DNA of 6,294 nucleotides from a bacterium HR27 (GTDB lineage Bacteria; Chloroflexota; Chloroflexia; Thermomicrobiales; Thermomicrobiaceae): assembly GCA_002898975.1 (NCBI GenBank), contig BEID01000084.1, positions 1 through 6,294 of the forward strand, in the 5' to 3' direction. A program made the translations under genes and the position numbers. Shown piece after piece: positions 1-6,011 of the stretch. The notes below the pieces were generated by a model, which worked only from the letters and a program-made list of their open reading frames with translations, was not told the DNA's origin and did not search any database. Each line of letters starts with the position of its first letter. The first letter of the stretch is position 1.

Positions 1-612
1 GACATCGTCCTCTGCGATCGTCACGGCCCGATCTACCGCGAGCGCGAAGCTGGGATGAACCGGTACAAGATGGAGATCGCGCGTCTGACCAATAAGGCTG
101 GTATCCGCGGCGGGTTGGCCGAGGCCCTGGTGGGAGCCGACGCCTTCATCGGGCTTTCGAGCCCCAACATCCTGACGCCGGAGATGATCCGGACGATGGC
201 ACCCGATCCGATCATCTTCGCGCTGGCGAATCCGGATCCGGAAATCCACCCCGATCTGGCACTGGAAGCCGGAGCAATGGTCGTGGCGACCGGGCGCTCC
301 GACTTCCCGAACCAGGTGAACAACTCGCTCGCGTTTCCCGGCGTGTTCCGTGGAGCCCTCGACGTGCGGGCGCGCGACATCAACGACGCGATGAAGCTCG
401 CTGCCGCCCAGGCGATCGCCGATCTGGTGCCAGCCCGACAGCTCTCACCGCAGTACATCATCCCCGATAGTCTCGACCCGAAGGTGCCACCAGCGGTCGC
501 AGCAGCGGTCGCCCGTGCAGCGATCGAGACCGGTGTCGCGCGCCTGCAGCTCGACCCGGAAGAGGTCGCCGCGCGGACGCAGGAGCTCCTCTACGAAGGT
601 GCACGGCGTTAG
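1..612 (+). CDS. Malic enzyme, C-terminal part (5' end outside window)
   Basis: This is the C-terminal ~203 residues of a malic enzyme, which oxidatively decarboxylates malate to pyruvate and CO2 with reduction of NAD(P), in the cytoplasm. The frame is open from base 1 to the TAG at 610-612, so the N-terminal malate-binding half and the glycine-rich nucleotide-binding loop lie upstream. The visible part starts at the end of the Rossmann domain (DRHGPIYRER). It then shows the family signatures FIGLSSPNILTPEMI, FALANPDPEI and TGRSDFPNQVNNSLAFPG, whose asparagines lie in the active-site region of known malic enzymes, and ends with a YIIPDSLDP-type tail. Nothing follows that resembles the phosphotransacetylase domain of MaeB-type fusions, so this is the short bacterial form. 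NAD versus NADP preference cannot be read from this half. The exchanger gene starts 48 bases downstream on the same strand with no clear terminator between. The ATG at 55 is internal, not the start. Confidence 0.95.
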   Translation, partial: DIVLCDRHGPIYREREAGMNRYKMEIARLTNKAGIRGGLAEALVGADAFIGLSSPNILTPEMIRTMAPDPIIFALANPDPEIHPDLALEAGAMVVATGRSDFPNQVNNSLAFPGVFRGALDVRARDINDAMKLAAAQAIADLVPARQLSPQYIIPDSLDPKVPPAVAAAVARAAIETGVARLQLDPEEVAARTQELLYEGARR

Positions 613-645
613 CGCTGGTGGACCGAACGCCCGGTGTCGTGAAGC

Positions 646-658
646 AGGAGGGAGGAGG
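646..658 (+). promoter_or_regulatory. Ribosome binding site of the exchanger gene
   Basis: The run AGGAGGGAGGAGG is a doubled Shine-Dalgarno sequence; its second GGAGG core (651-655) lies 5 bases before the GTG at 661. An in-frame TGA at 640-642 and the absence of any ATG, GTG or TTG codon between it and 661 make GTG-661 the only possible upstream start. Confidence 0.85.
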
Positions 659-660
659 CG

Positions 661-1647
661 GTGTGGGGGACGCTCGTCGTGTTCGTGCTGAGCGCCAGCC
701 TGGTGATTTTGGCTGGCTGGGAGCTGACGCGGCGAGCGGAAGACCTCGCGGAACGCACTGGCCTCGGACACGCCTGGATCGGTGCGATCGTCCTGGCCGG
801 TGCCACCTCCCTCCCCGAGCTGTCGGTCGATCTGGTTGCCGTTCGCACCGGCAGCGCGAACTTCGCGATCGGCGACCTGTTCGGCTCGTGCATGGTCAAC
901 ATGCTGGTCCTGGCCGTTGCGGATCTCCTGACGCCGCAAGTGCGGATCCTGACGCGCGTCGTCATCGACCAGGCGCTGGCCGGCATCCTGGCGATCATCG
1001 TCCTGGCTCTGGCTGCGCTGGGCGTAGTGACCGGTTCGGTGCTCGCCTTCGGGGGAGTAGGGTGGGCGACTGGGCTGATCGGTCTCGTCTACCTGTGGGG
1101 TGCCTGGCTCCTGCATGTCACGCGGCAGGCTCGCGTGTTGCCCGTGCCGGTGGAGTCGCCGACTCGTCCACCCGCTCGACTGGTGCCGAGTGTCGCGCGC
1201 TTCGGAGTGGCCACGTCGATCCTGGCTGGTGCAGCCTGGTTCCTGATCGGCTCGGCTGAGCAGCTGGTTGGTTCGCTGGGGGTGACGAAGGGGTTCTTCG
1301 GTCTCGCTGTTCTCGCCATCGTCACGTCACTGCCGGAGATCGTCGTATCGCTGGCTGGTATCCGGGCTGGTTCGTACGATCTGGTCGTCGGCAATCTCCT
1401 CGGGAGCAATGCGTTCAATATGGTGATCCTGCTGCTTCTCGACCTGGCTGACGGCGGTGGCCCGCTGTTGGCGCTCGCCGAACCTGGGGTGCTTGTCGGG
1501 AATCTCTTCGCAATCATCCTGACCGGATTGGTCGTGCTCGGTACGCTGAGTCAAGCGGAGCCGCGCTCGCGGTTGCTCGACCCGGGTGCCATTCCGGTCG
1601 TCATCGCGTACGGGCTCGGCCTGGCACTGAGCTCCCGCTTCACGTAG
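661..1647 (+). CDS. CaCA-family sodium/calcium-type exchanger (YrbG/NCX-like membrane antiporter)
   Basis: This 328-residue integral membrane protein is of the usual length for prokaryotic Ca2+:cation antiporters, which use a Na+ or H+ gradient to move Ca2+ or a related cation across the inner membrane. Two inverted alpha repeats are clear. Alpha-1 is at residues 47-80 (GATSLPE, then GDLFGSCMVN) and alpha-2 at 219-253 (VTSLPE, then GNLLGSNAFN). About ten hydrophobic segments are visible, with a Pro/Arg-rich loop at about 154-180 joining the halves. By motif alignment with Methanocaldococcus NCX_Mj (from memory), the ion ligands are T49, S50, E53, S76 and N80 in alpha-1 and T222, S223, E226, S249 and N253 in alpha-2. 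Both key glutamates are kept. Alpha-1 departs from the usual GNxxGSN, reading GDxxGSC (D72, C77). The GTG start is forced by an in-frame TGA at 640. The gene probably shares a transcript with the malic enzyme and overlaps the ATPase gene tail to tail by 8 bases. The transported ion is not provable from sequence. Confidence 0.92.
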   Translation: MWGTLVVFVLSASLVILAGWELTRRAEDLAERTGLGHAWIGAIVLAGATSLPELSVDLVAVRTGSANFAIGDLFGSCMVNMLVLAVADLLTPQVRILTRVVIDQALAGILAIIVLALAALGVVTGSVLAFGGVGWATGLIGLVYLWGAWLLHVTRQARVLPVPVESPTRPPARLVPSVARFGVATSILAGAAWFLIGSAEQLVGSLGVTKGFFGLAVLAIVTSLPEIVVSLAGIRAGSYDLVVGNLLGSNAFNMVILLLLDLADGGGPLLALAEPGVLVGNLFAIILTGLVVLGTLSQAEPRSRLLDPGAIPVVIAYGLGLALSSRFT

Positions 1648-4420
1648 TCGTCTGTGGTACCTGGCTCGAGAGTTCCCAGGAAGGATACGGCCAACGGCGG
1701 CGTATGACCTTATGCAGTTCCACTGCGAAGACGATCGTCACAGCGACGAGGATCATCCTCGGCCATAGTTCCAGCGGGATCGGCTGAACGCGGAGCACGA
1801 ACTGCAAGACCGGAACGTGCAGTGCCGCGATGTGCACGATGAGGGCTGCAGCCGTCGCGATGAAGAGGAAGCGGTTCGACAGCGGTGGGATCCGGAAGAG
1901 CGACTGCGTGCTCGAGCGGGCGTTGCCGACCTGGAAAGTCTGGTAGAGCACCATCGTGGTCAGCGCAACGGTGCGAGCGAGATCGAGCGAGCCGAACGTG
2001 GCGAGCGTGTGCTCGAAGATCCAAAGCGTACCGAGTGCCATCACGATACCGCTCAGGGCGATGCGTTCCCACAGGAGAGCCGAAAGAATGCCCTCCCGGC
2101 GAGGGCGCGGTCGGCGAGCCATCAGGTCGCGTTCCTTCGGTTCGACCGCGAGCGCGATGTCCTGGATGCCGTTGGTGACGAGGTTGAGCCAGAGGAGCTG
2201 CGCCGGATAGAAAGGAAGCGGAAGCCCGAGGAGCACGACAGTCGGCAGCAAGACGGCTGTCGCGGCACCGGTCGAGAGGAGAAAGAACGTCGACTTACGG
2301 AGATTGTCGGCGGCTGTACGACCTTCCTCGACAGCAGCAGCGATCGTGACGAAGTTATCGTCGGCCAGGACGATGTCAGCAGCCTCGCGGGCAACATCCG
2401 TACCGCTCTTGCCCATCGCGACGCCGACATCGGCGGCGCGGAGTGCTGGAGCGTCGTTGACGCCATCGCCGGTGACTGCGACCGTCTCGCCGAGTGACTG
2501 GAGTGCCCGGACGATCCGGAGCTTCTGCTCCGGTTCGACGCGTGCGTAGACGTTGACTGTACGGACGCGCTCGCGCAGAGTCTCGTCGTCGAGATGGGCC
2601 AGATCACGGCCGGTCAGCACCGGGCTCCCCGGCGGTGCGATGCCGAGTTCCGCGGCGATCGCAGCAGCTGTTCCCGCATGGTCACCGGTGATCATGAGGA
2701 CGCGGATACCCGCGGCATGGCAGCGAGCGATCGCTTCCTTGACGCCGGCGCGCGGTGGATCCCAGAGCGCGACGAGCCCGAGGAAGACGAGTCCCTCGAA
2801 GTTCGCGAACGCTCTCTCGTCCTGCTGCTCAGTCTCGCCAGCGGCGACACCGAGGACGCGGAAACCTCGCTGGGCCAGCGCTGCCGCGGCGTCCGCGATC
2901 GCCTGGCGATCGATCGGAGCCAGGCCCTGCTCGCTCACCCAGTACGAACACATGTCCAGGATGCGTTCGGGTGCGCCTTTGACGAAAAGAATCGGACGCT
3001 CGCCAGTCGCGCACAGGATGGCAGCGAAGCGGCGTTCCGGTTCGAAGGGGAGGAGAGCGAGCGTCTCGAAACGCTGGCGCAGGAGCGTCACGTCGCCCAG
3101 CAGTTGCTGTGCTGCCCGGAGGAGTGCGAGGTCGGTCGGATCACCGACCCCACCTTCTTCGTCGCTCGTGCCTGCGCCGAGTTGCGCCTCGTTGGCGAGC
3201 GCACCGCCGAGCAGAACCAGCTCGTGCGCGGTGCGTTGCTCGCGGAGCTTCCTGAAAGATGCCTGTTCGAGGGGCGGAGGCGTACGAGCGGCGGGATTGC
3301 AGGGAGTTTCCGTTGCGCTGAGGTCCTGTTCCTGCCCCGCCGCCCACACCAGACGAGCCGTCATCCGGTTCTCCGTGAGAGTCCCTGTCTTATCGGATCC
3401 GATCACGGTAGTACTGCCCAGGGTCTCGACGGCTGGAAGATGGCGAACGATGGCGTTGCGACGAGCCATCCGCTGCACACTGACGGCGAGCACGATAGTC
3501 AGGATAACCGGGAGGTCCTCGGGGACGATGGCGACTGCTGCACCGACCGCGAAGGTGAGGAGGGTGGCGAGATCGTCGCCGCGTGCCAGACCGATCGCTC
3601 CGATGGCGAGGATACCGGCGAGAACGACCAGTGCGACCGTGCGGGCGAAGCGTGCGAGCTGCTGCTGGAGCGGTGTCGGCGGAGCGACCTCGCGTTGCGC
3701 GACTGCCGCTATCCGCCCGACCTCGGTGCGGGTGCCGGTTGCGACCACCACACCTCTCCCTCGGCCGCTGGTCACGATCGTGCCGAGGTAGGCCATGCAG
3801 GTGCGATCGGCAACGGGTGTGTCGGGATCGACTGGATCGGTGCGCTTGGCGACCGGTACCGACTCGCCGGTCAGAACCGATTCATCGATCATCAAGGCGA
3901 CGGTCGCGAGCAGCCGGAGATCAGCTGGTACCCGCATTCCCGACTCGAGGAGAACGATATCACCGGGAACCAGGCGTTCACTCTCGACGATCTGCTCGAC
4001 ACCGTCGCGAAGCACCCGGGCCTTGGGCGAGAGGTAGCGCATGAGCGAACGGATGGCCGATTCGGCACGCCACTCCTGGATGAAGCCGAAGAGCGCATTG
4101 ATCGCTAAGGCCGCGACGATGACGCTCGCGTCGACCCACTCGCCGAACGCGCCCGCGACGACGGCGGCCAGCCCCAGCGCGATGATGAGTGGGCTGGCGA
4201 ACTGGTGCAGAAGAATCAGCAGCGGGTTCGGCGGTGGAACCTCTGCCAGGCGATTGGGGCCGAAGTGTGCCAGACGGCGACGTGCTTCAGCGGAAGAGAG
4301 CCCCTGCAGCGTGGTTACCAGCGCGCGGAGCGTCTCCTCCGGTGAGAGCGCATGCCAGGAACGATCGAGCTGGAGTTCTGCTCTCGGCTGGTCGATCCCG
4401 CCGGCCTCCATCGGCCTCAC
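1640..4420 (-). CDS. P2-type cation-transporting ATPase (SERCA-like architecture, ion uncertain)
   Basis: This 926-residue P-type ATPase would pump a cation across the cytoplasmic membrane through an aspartyl-phosphate intermediate. In order it has a cation-ATPase N-terminal domain (about 22-62, from WHALSPEE), TM1-2 (about 66-116), an actuator domain with TGES at 184-187, and TM3-4 with PEDLP at 300-304. The phosphorylation site DKTGT follows, with D343 as the acceptor. The nucleotide-binding domain has GDPTD at 426-430 and KGAPE at 481-485. The hinge has TGD at 578-580 and TGDGVND at 650-656. TM5-10 (about 711-905) complete the fold, so all catalytic motifs are intact. P2A pumps usually have PEGLP in TM4. 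The residues matching SERCA N768, E771 and D800 are G718, T721 and N750, while N746 and T749 are kept, so Ca2+ specificity is doubtful. The GTG at 4420 is the earliest start after the in-frame TAG; an ATG at 4411, preceded by GAGG, is an alternative that removes three residues. The gene follows the Usp-CBS gene by 6 bases and is surely in its operon. Confidence 0.93.
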   Translation of the reverse strand: MRPMEAGGIDQPRAELQLDRSWHALSPEETLRALVTTLQGLSSAEARRRLAHFGPNRLAEVPPPNPLLILLHQFASPLIIALGLAAVVAGAFGEWVDASVIVAALAINALFGFIQEWRAESAIRSLMRYLSPKARVLRDGVEQIVESERLVPGDIVLLESGMRVPADLRLLATVALMIDESVLTGESVPVAKRTDPVDPDTPVADRTCMAYLGTIVTSGRGRGVVVATGTRTEVGRIAAVAQREVAPPTPLQQQLARFARTVALVVLAGILAIGAIGLARGDDLATLLTFAVGAAVAIVPEDLPVILTIVLAVSVQRMARRNAIVRHLPAVETLGSTTVIGSDKTGTLTENRMTARLVWAAGQEQDLSATETPCNPAARTPPPLEQASFRKLREQRTAHELVLLGGALANEAQLGAGTSDEEGGVGDPTDLALLRAAQQLLGDVTLLRQRFETLALLPFEPERRFAAILCATGERPILFVKGAPERILDMCSYWVSEQGLAPIDRQAIADAAAALAQRGFRVLGVAAGETEQQDERAFANFEGLVFLGLVALWDPPRAGVKEAIARCHAAGIRVLMITGDHAGTAAAIAAELGIAPPGSPVLTGRDLAHLDDETLRERVRTVNVYARVEPEQKLRIVRALQSLGETVAVTGDGVNDAPALRAADVGVAMGKSGTDVAREAADIVLADDNFVTIAAAVEEGRTAADNLRKSTFFLLSTGAATAVLLPTVVLLGLPLPFYPAQLLWLNLVTNGIQDIALAVEPKERDLMARRPRPRREGILSALLWERIALSGIVMALGTLWIFEHTLATFGSLDLARTVALTTMVLYQTFQVGNARSSTQSLFRIPPLSNRFLFIATAAALIVHIAALHVPVLQFVLRVQPIPLELWPRMILVAVTIVFAVELHKVIRRRWPYPSWELSSQVPQTTT

Positions 4421-4429
4421 TCGCCGCTA
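4421..4429 (-). other. In-frame TAG junction between the Usp-CBS and ATPase genes
   Basis: Read on the minus strand, the Usp-CBS frame ends TAG (4429-4427), followed by CGG CGA and then the ATPase GTG (4420-4418) in the same frame. Only a weak purine-rich stretch precedes GTG-4420, which points to translational coupling or reinitiation. The overlapping GTGAGG (4420-4415) could itself serve as a short-spaced binding site for ATG-4411. Occasional readthrough of the single TAG would give a fused protein of about 1385 residues; nothing in the sequence shows that this happens. Confidence 0.7.
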
Positions 4430-5797
4430 ACCATGAGACGGTCGAGAACGTGCAACGGCCTTCAATATGTCATGCCGCGTCACGATACCGACCAACCGAC
4501 CGTCGCGCAGGACCGGCACGTGCCGGACGTCGCGCTCGACCATGCGTTCGGCGAGGTCGCTCAGGGTCATCTCCTCGGTAGCGGTGATCTCCGGTTCCCG
4601 CGCGATGTCACCGGCTTTGAGGGAACGGGCCTCAGCGTAGAGCTGTTCGAGTCGCTCCGGGTCGATCCAGCGTCCGAACAGTTGTGGCGCCTGGAAGGCG
4701 GAAAAGGGAATCGGACGCTCCTGCATGAGGAAGTCCTCTTCGCGGATCAGGCCGATCAACTGACCGTCCGGTGCCACGACGGGGATCGCGCCGATCTGAT
4801 GCTCGAGCATGAGACGGGCGACCTGTTCGAGCGTCGCATCCGGTCCCACCGTAACGGGAGAAGGAGTCATGATGTCGCGAACGCGCAGCGTCTGAGGCCC
4901 CTCCGCGGTTTCCTCCACGATCCGCCGGGCCGCTCGTGGTCGGTGGAGGAGCAGCGGTACAGCGCTCGCGTGGAGGACATGTTCAGCGGTCGATCCGAGG
5001 AGGACACGGCGAACACCGCTCATGCCGTGGGTGCCCATGGCGATGAGGCCAGCGTGCCGGCGCGCCGCTTCGGCAGCGATCGTCTCGGCCACCGGACCGT
5101 GCGCCAGGCTCCAGTCGACGCGATAGCCACGAGAGCGGATGCGCTGCGCCACGCCTTCGAGGTAGCGCTCCCATTCGGCGGGCTGCTCGTCGTCGGTGAG
5201 CACGTGCAGCAAGTGCAGGTCCAGCGGTTCGGTGCCGTGACCGAGGAGTTGAAGCGTCGTGTCGATCGCCTCTTCGGCGAGCGACGAGCCGTCGAGGGGG
5301 ACGAGCACCGGGGAGAGATGTACGATCGCGTTCGGTGCCGGCACCGGCACGCGGGCGCGGACGACGATGAGCGGTTGGCGGACTCGCTGGGCGACGGTGA
5401 AGGTCACACTCCCGACGAGTAGCCTGGCGACGCCAATGCGGCCATGGCTGCTCATGACCAGGGCGGCGGCCTGCCGCTCATCGGCGAACGCCACGATTTC
5501 CTTGGCCGGCTCACCGATCCGTGCCTCGACGTGGTAGGGGACATCGGTGAGTGTCTGCGCGAGTTTCTCGATCGCTTCGCGGCGCTGGCTGAGCCAGCGC
5601 TGGACGAGCTGGTCGACCTGTTCTCCCTCCGCTTCGAGATAACTCCGCAAGGACTCGGTGATCTCGACGACGGAGAGCAGGACGATCCCCGTGCCGAGAC
5701 GTTGGGCGATCGCCCGACCGTAGGGGATCGCACAGTGCGTCACGCGCTCGGGATCGAGATAGGTCGGAAGTATCGGAACGACGACCGGTCCTGCCAT
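4427..5797 (-). CDS. Usp-Usp-CBS-CBS protein (tandem universal stress domains with a CBS pair)
   Basis: This is a 456-residue soluble protein with no membrane segment or signal peptide. Usp domain 1 (about 1-148) is degenerate: it lacks the early DGS motif, and its ATP loop reads S116-x2-G119-x9-G129-S130, with Ser for the first Gly. Usp domain 2 (about 160-286) is canonical, with VPLDGS at 166-171 and G255-x2-G258-x9-G268-S269. CBS motif 1 (about 305-358) starts at VRDIMTPSP and ends GLIREED, with Arg where Thr/Ser usually stands. CBS motif 2 (about 395-450) ends GIVTRHD, the usual ribose/phosphate-contacting form with T440 and D443. Residues 359-394 form an extra segment between the CBS motifs. 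Usp and CBS domains typically bind ATP, AMP or related nucleotides, so a sensor role is likely. Lying six bases upstream of a cation ATPase gene, it may report energy status to that pump; this is inference. ATG-5797 is fixed by an in-frame TGA at 5803-5801 and a strong ribosome binding site. Confidence 0.93.
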   Translation of the reverse strand: MAGPVVVPILPTYLDPERVTHCAIPYGRAIAQRLGTGIVLLSVVEITESLRSYLEAEGEQVDQLVQRWLSQRREAIEKLAQTLTDVPYHVEARIGEPAKEIVAFADERQAAALVMSSHGRIGVARLLVGSVTFTVAQRVRQPLIVVRARVPVPAPNAIVHLSPVLVPLDGSSLAEEAIDTTLQLLGHGTEPLDLHLLHVLTDDEQPAEWERYLEGVAQRIRSRGYRVDWSLAHGPVAETIAAEAARRHAGLIAMGTHGMSGVRRVLLGSTAEHVLHASAVPLLLHRPRAARRIVEETAEGPQTLRVRDIMTPSPVTVGPDATLEQVARLMLEHQIGAIPVVAPDGQLIGLIREEDFLMQERPIPFSAFQAPQLFGRWIDPERLEQLYAEARSLKAGDIAREPEITATEEMTLSDLAERMVERDVRHVPVLRDGRLVGIVTRHDILKAVARSRPSHG

Positions 5798-5804
5798 CGG
5801 TCAG

Positions 5805-5814
5805 CCCCTCCCCT
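5805..5814 (-). promoter_or_regulatory. Ribosome binding site of the Usp-CBS gene
   Basis: On the minus strand this reads AGGGGAGGGG, ending 7 bases before the ATG at 5797. Its GGAGG core (5811-5807) is 9 bases from the start. It supports ATG-5797 over later in-frame starts. Confidence 0.8.
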
Positions 5815-5829
5815 GCCAGTCGATCCTTT

Positions 5830-5845
5830 CTAGGCTGTAGCCTAG
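5830..5845. repeat. Perfect inverted repeat over the candidate Usp-CBS promoter (7-2-7)
   Basis: CTAGGCT and AGCCTAG are exact complements separated by GT. The dyad contains the proposed -10 hexamer and reaches to about the predicted transcription start, the usual place for a repressor operator. No regulator gene is visible in the window, so the operator role is a proposal. Confidence 0.5.
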
Positions 5846-5847
5846 CA
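5839..5847 (-). promoter_or_regulatory. Candidate extended -10 promoter for the Usp-CBS/ATPase unit
   Basis: On the minus strand the sequence TGCTAGGCT looks like an extended -10 element (TG, one base, then TAGGCT, matching TATAAT at T1, A2 and T6). The hexamer 17 bases upstream is GCGACG, matching only GAC of the -35 consensus. It predicts a transcription start near 5832 and a leader of about 35 bases holding the ribosome binding site. Evidence is by eye only. Confidence 0.4.
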
Positions 5848-5860
5848 TGTTTTGCTGGAA

Positions 5861-5872
5861 CCGTCGCGACGG
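5861..5872. repeat. 12-base perfect palindrome CCGTCGCGACGG
   Basis: The palindrome has no spacer and overlaps the position of the -35 region of the proposed minus-strand promoter. GGAAC occurs at both of its edges as a direct repeat (5857-5861 and 5871-5875). It may be a second protein-binding site, but GC-rich palindromes also arise by chance. Confidence 0.4.
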
Positions 5873-5905
5873 AACTCTGGATGCGCTGCGGTGTCTCTCG
5901 AGGAT

Positions 5906-5928
5906 CGCCGGCTGTGACGAAGCCGGCG
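5906..5928. repeat. Perfect 8-base stem with 7-base loop in the divergent intergenic region
   Basis: CGCCGGCT and AGCCGGCG flank GTGACGA. No T-run follows on either strand, and it lies between two divergent starts, so a terminator is unlikely. As DNA it could be a shared regulatory site. It would be transcribed only if one of the promoters lies further out than proposed. Confidence 0.45.
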
Positions 5929-5950
5929 CACGACTCGTCGCTGATACCGG

Positions 5951-5979
5951 TTGGCAGCAGGCTGCAAGTGTGTAATACT
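5951..5979 (+). promoter_or_regulatory. Candidate sigma-70-type promoter of the gene at 6012
   Basis: TTGGCA (5951-5956) resembles the -35 consensus in four of six bases. After 17 bases AATACT (5974-5979) matches -10 in four of six. TGTAAT at 5971-5976 and again at 5979-5984 are better -10 hexamers but at poorer spacing. The stretch 5971-5995 is markedly AT-richer than anything else in the window, which supports a promoter here. Confidence 0.45.
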
Positions 5980-5981
5980 GT

Positions 5982-5994
5982 AATTGCTGCAATT
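5982..5994. repeat. Inverted repeat AATTGC-T-GCAATT near the predicted start of the rightmost transcript
   Basis: The six-base arms are perfect complements around a single T. The repeat lies just downstream of the proposed -10, over the likely transcription start, and ends before the ribosome binding site. It would suit an operator, but no regulator is identified. Confidence 0.45.
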
Positions 5995-5997
5995 GAC

Positions 5998-6005
5998 GGA
6001 AGGAG
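5998..6005 (+). promoter_or_regulatory. Ribosome binding site of the rightmost gene
   Basis: GGAAGGAG ends 6 bases before ATG-6012. An in-frame TGA at 5994-5996 with no other start codon between makes ATG-6012 the only upstream start. Confidence 0.8.
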
Positions 6006-6011
6006 CGAGCG

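Noticed and set aside
445..1116. Minus-strand open frame spanning the malic enzyme end and the exchanger start
   Set aside because: It crosses two well-supported genes on the opposite strand, and its Gln/Arg/Asp-rich product looks like a GC shadow.
1660..1680. CCTGG...CCAGG stem as a terminator for the exchanger transcript
   Set aside because: It has only five base pairs with an 11-base loop, no following T-run, and lies inside the ATPase coding sequence.
2553..3791. Second plus-strand open frame (412 codons) opposite the ATPase gene
   Set aside because: The product is a low-complexity Ser/Arg/Ala-rich protein with no domain, and it overlaps both the real gene and the other antisense frame.
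2594..4108. Long open frame (504 codons) on the plus strand opposite the ATPase gene
   Set aside because: It lies wholly antisense to a complete ATPase gene with all motifs, and its translation shows no recognisable domain. Long antisense frames are expected in GC-rich genes.
4352..5422. Plus-strand open frame (356 codons) opposite the Usp-CBS gene
   Set aside because: It is antisense to clear Usp and CBS domains, and its translation resembles no family.
5906..5928. Stem-loop as an intrinsic terminator
   Set aside because: There is no T-run on either strand, and it sits between two divergent gene starts where no transcript is expected to end.
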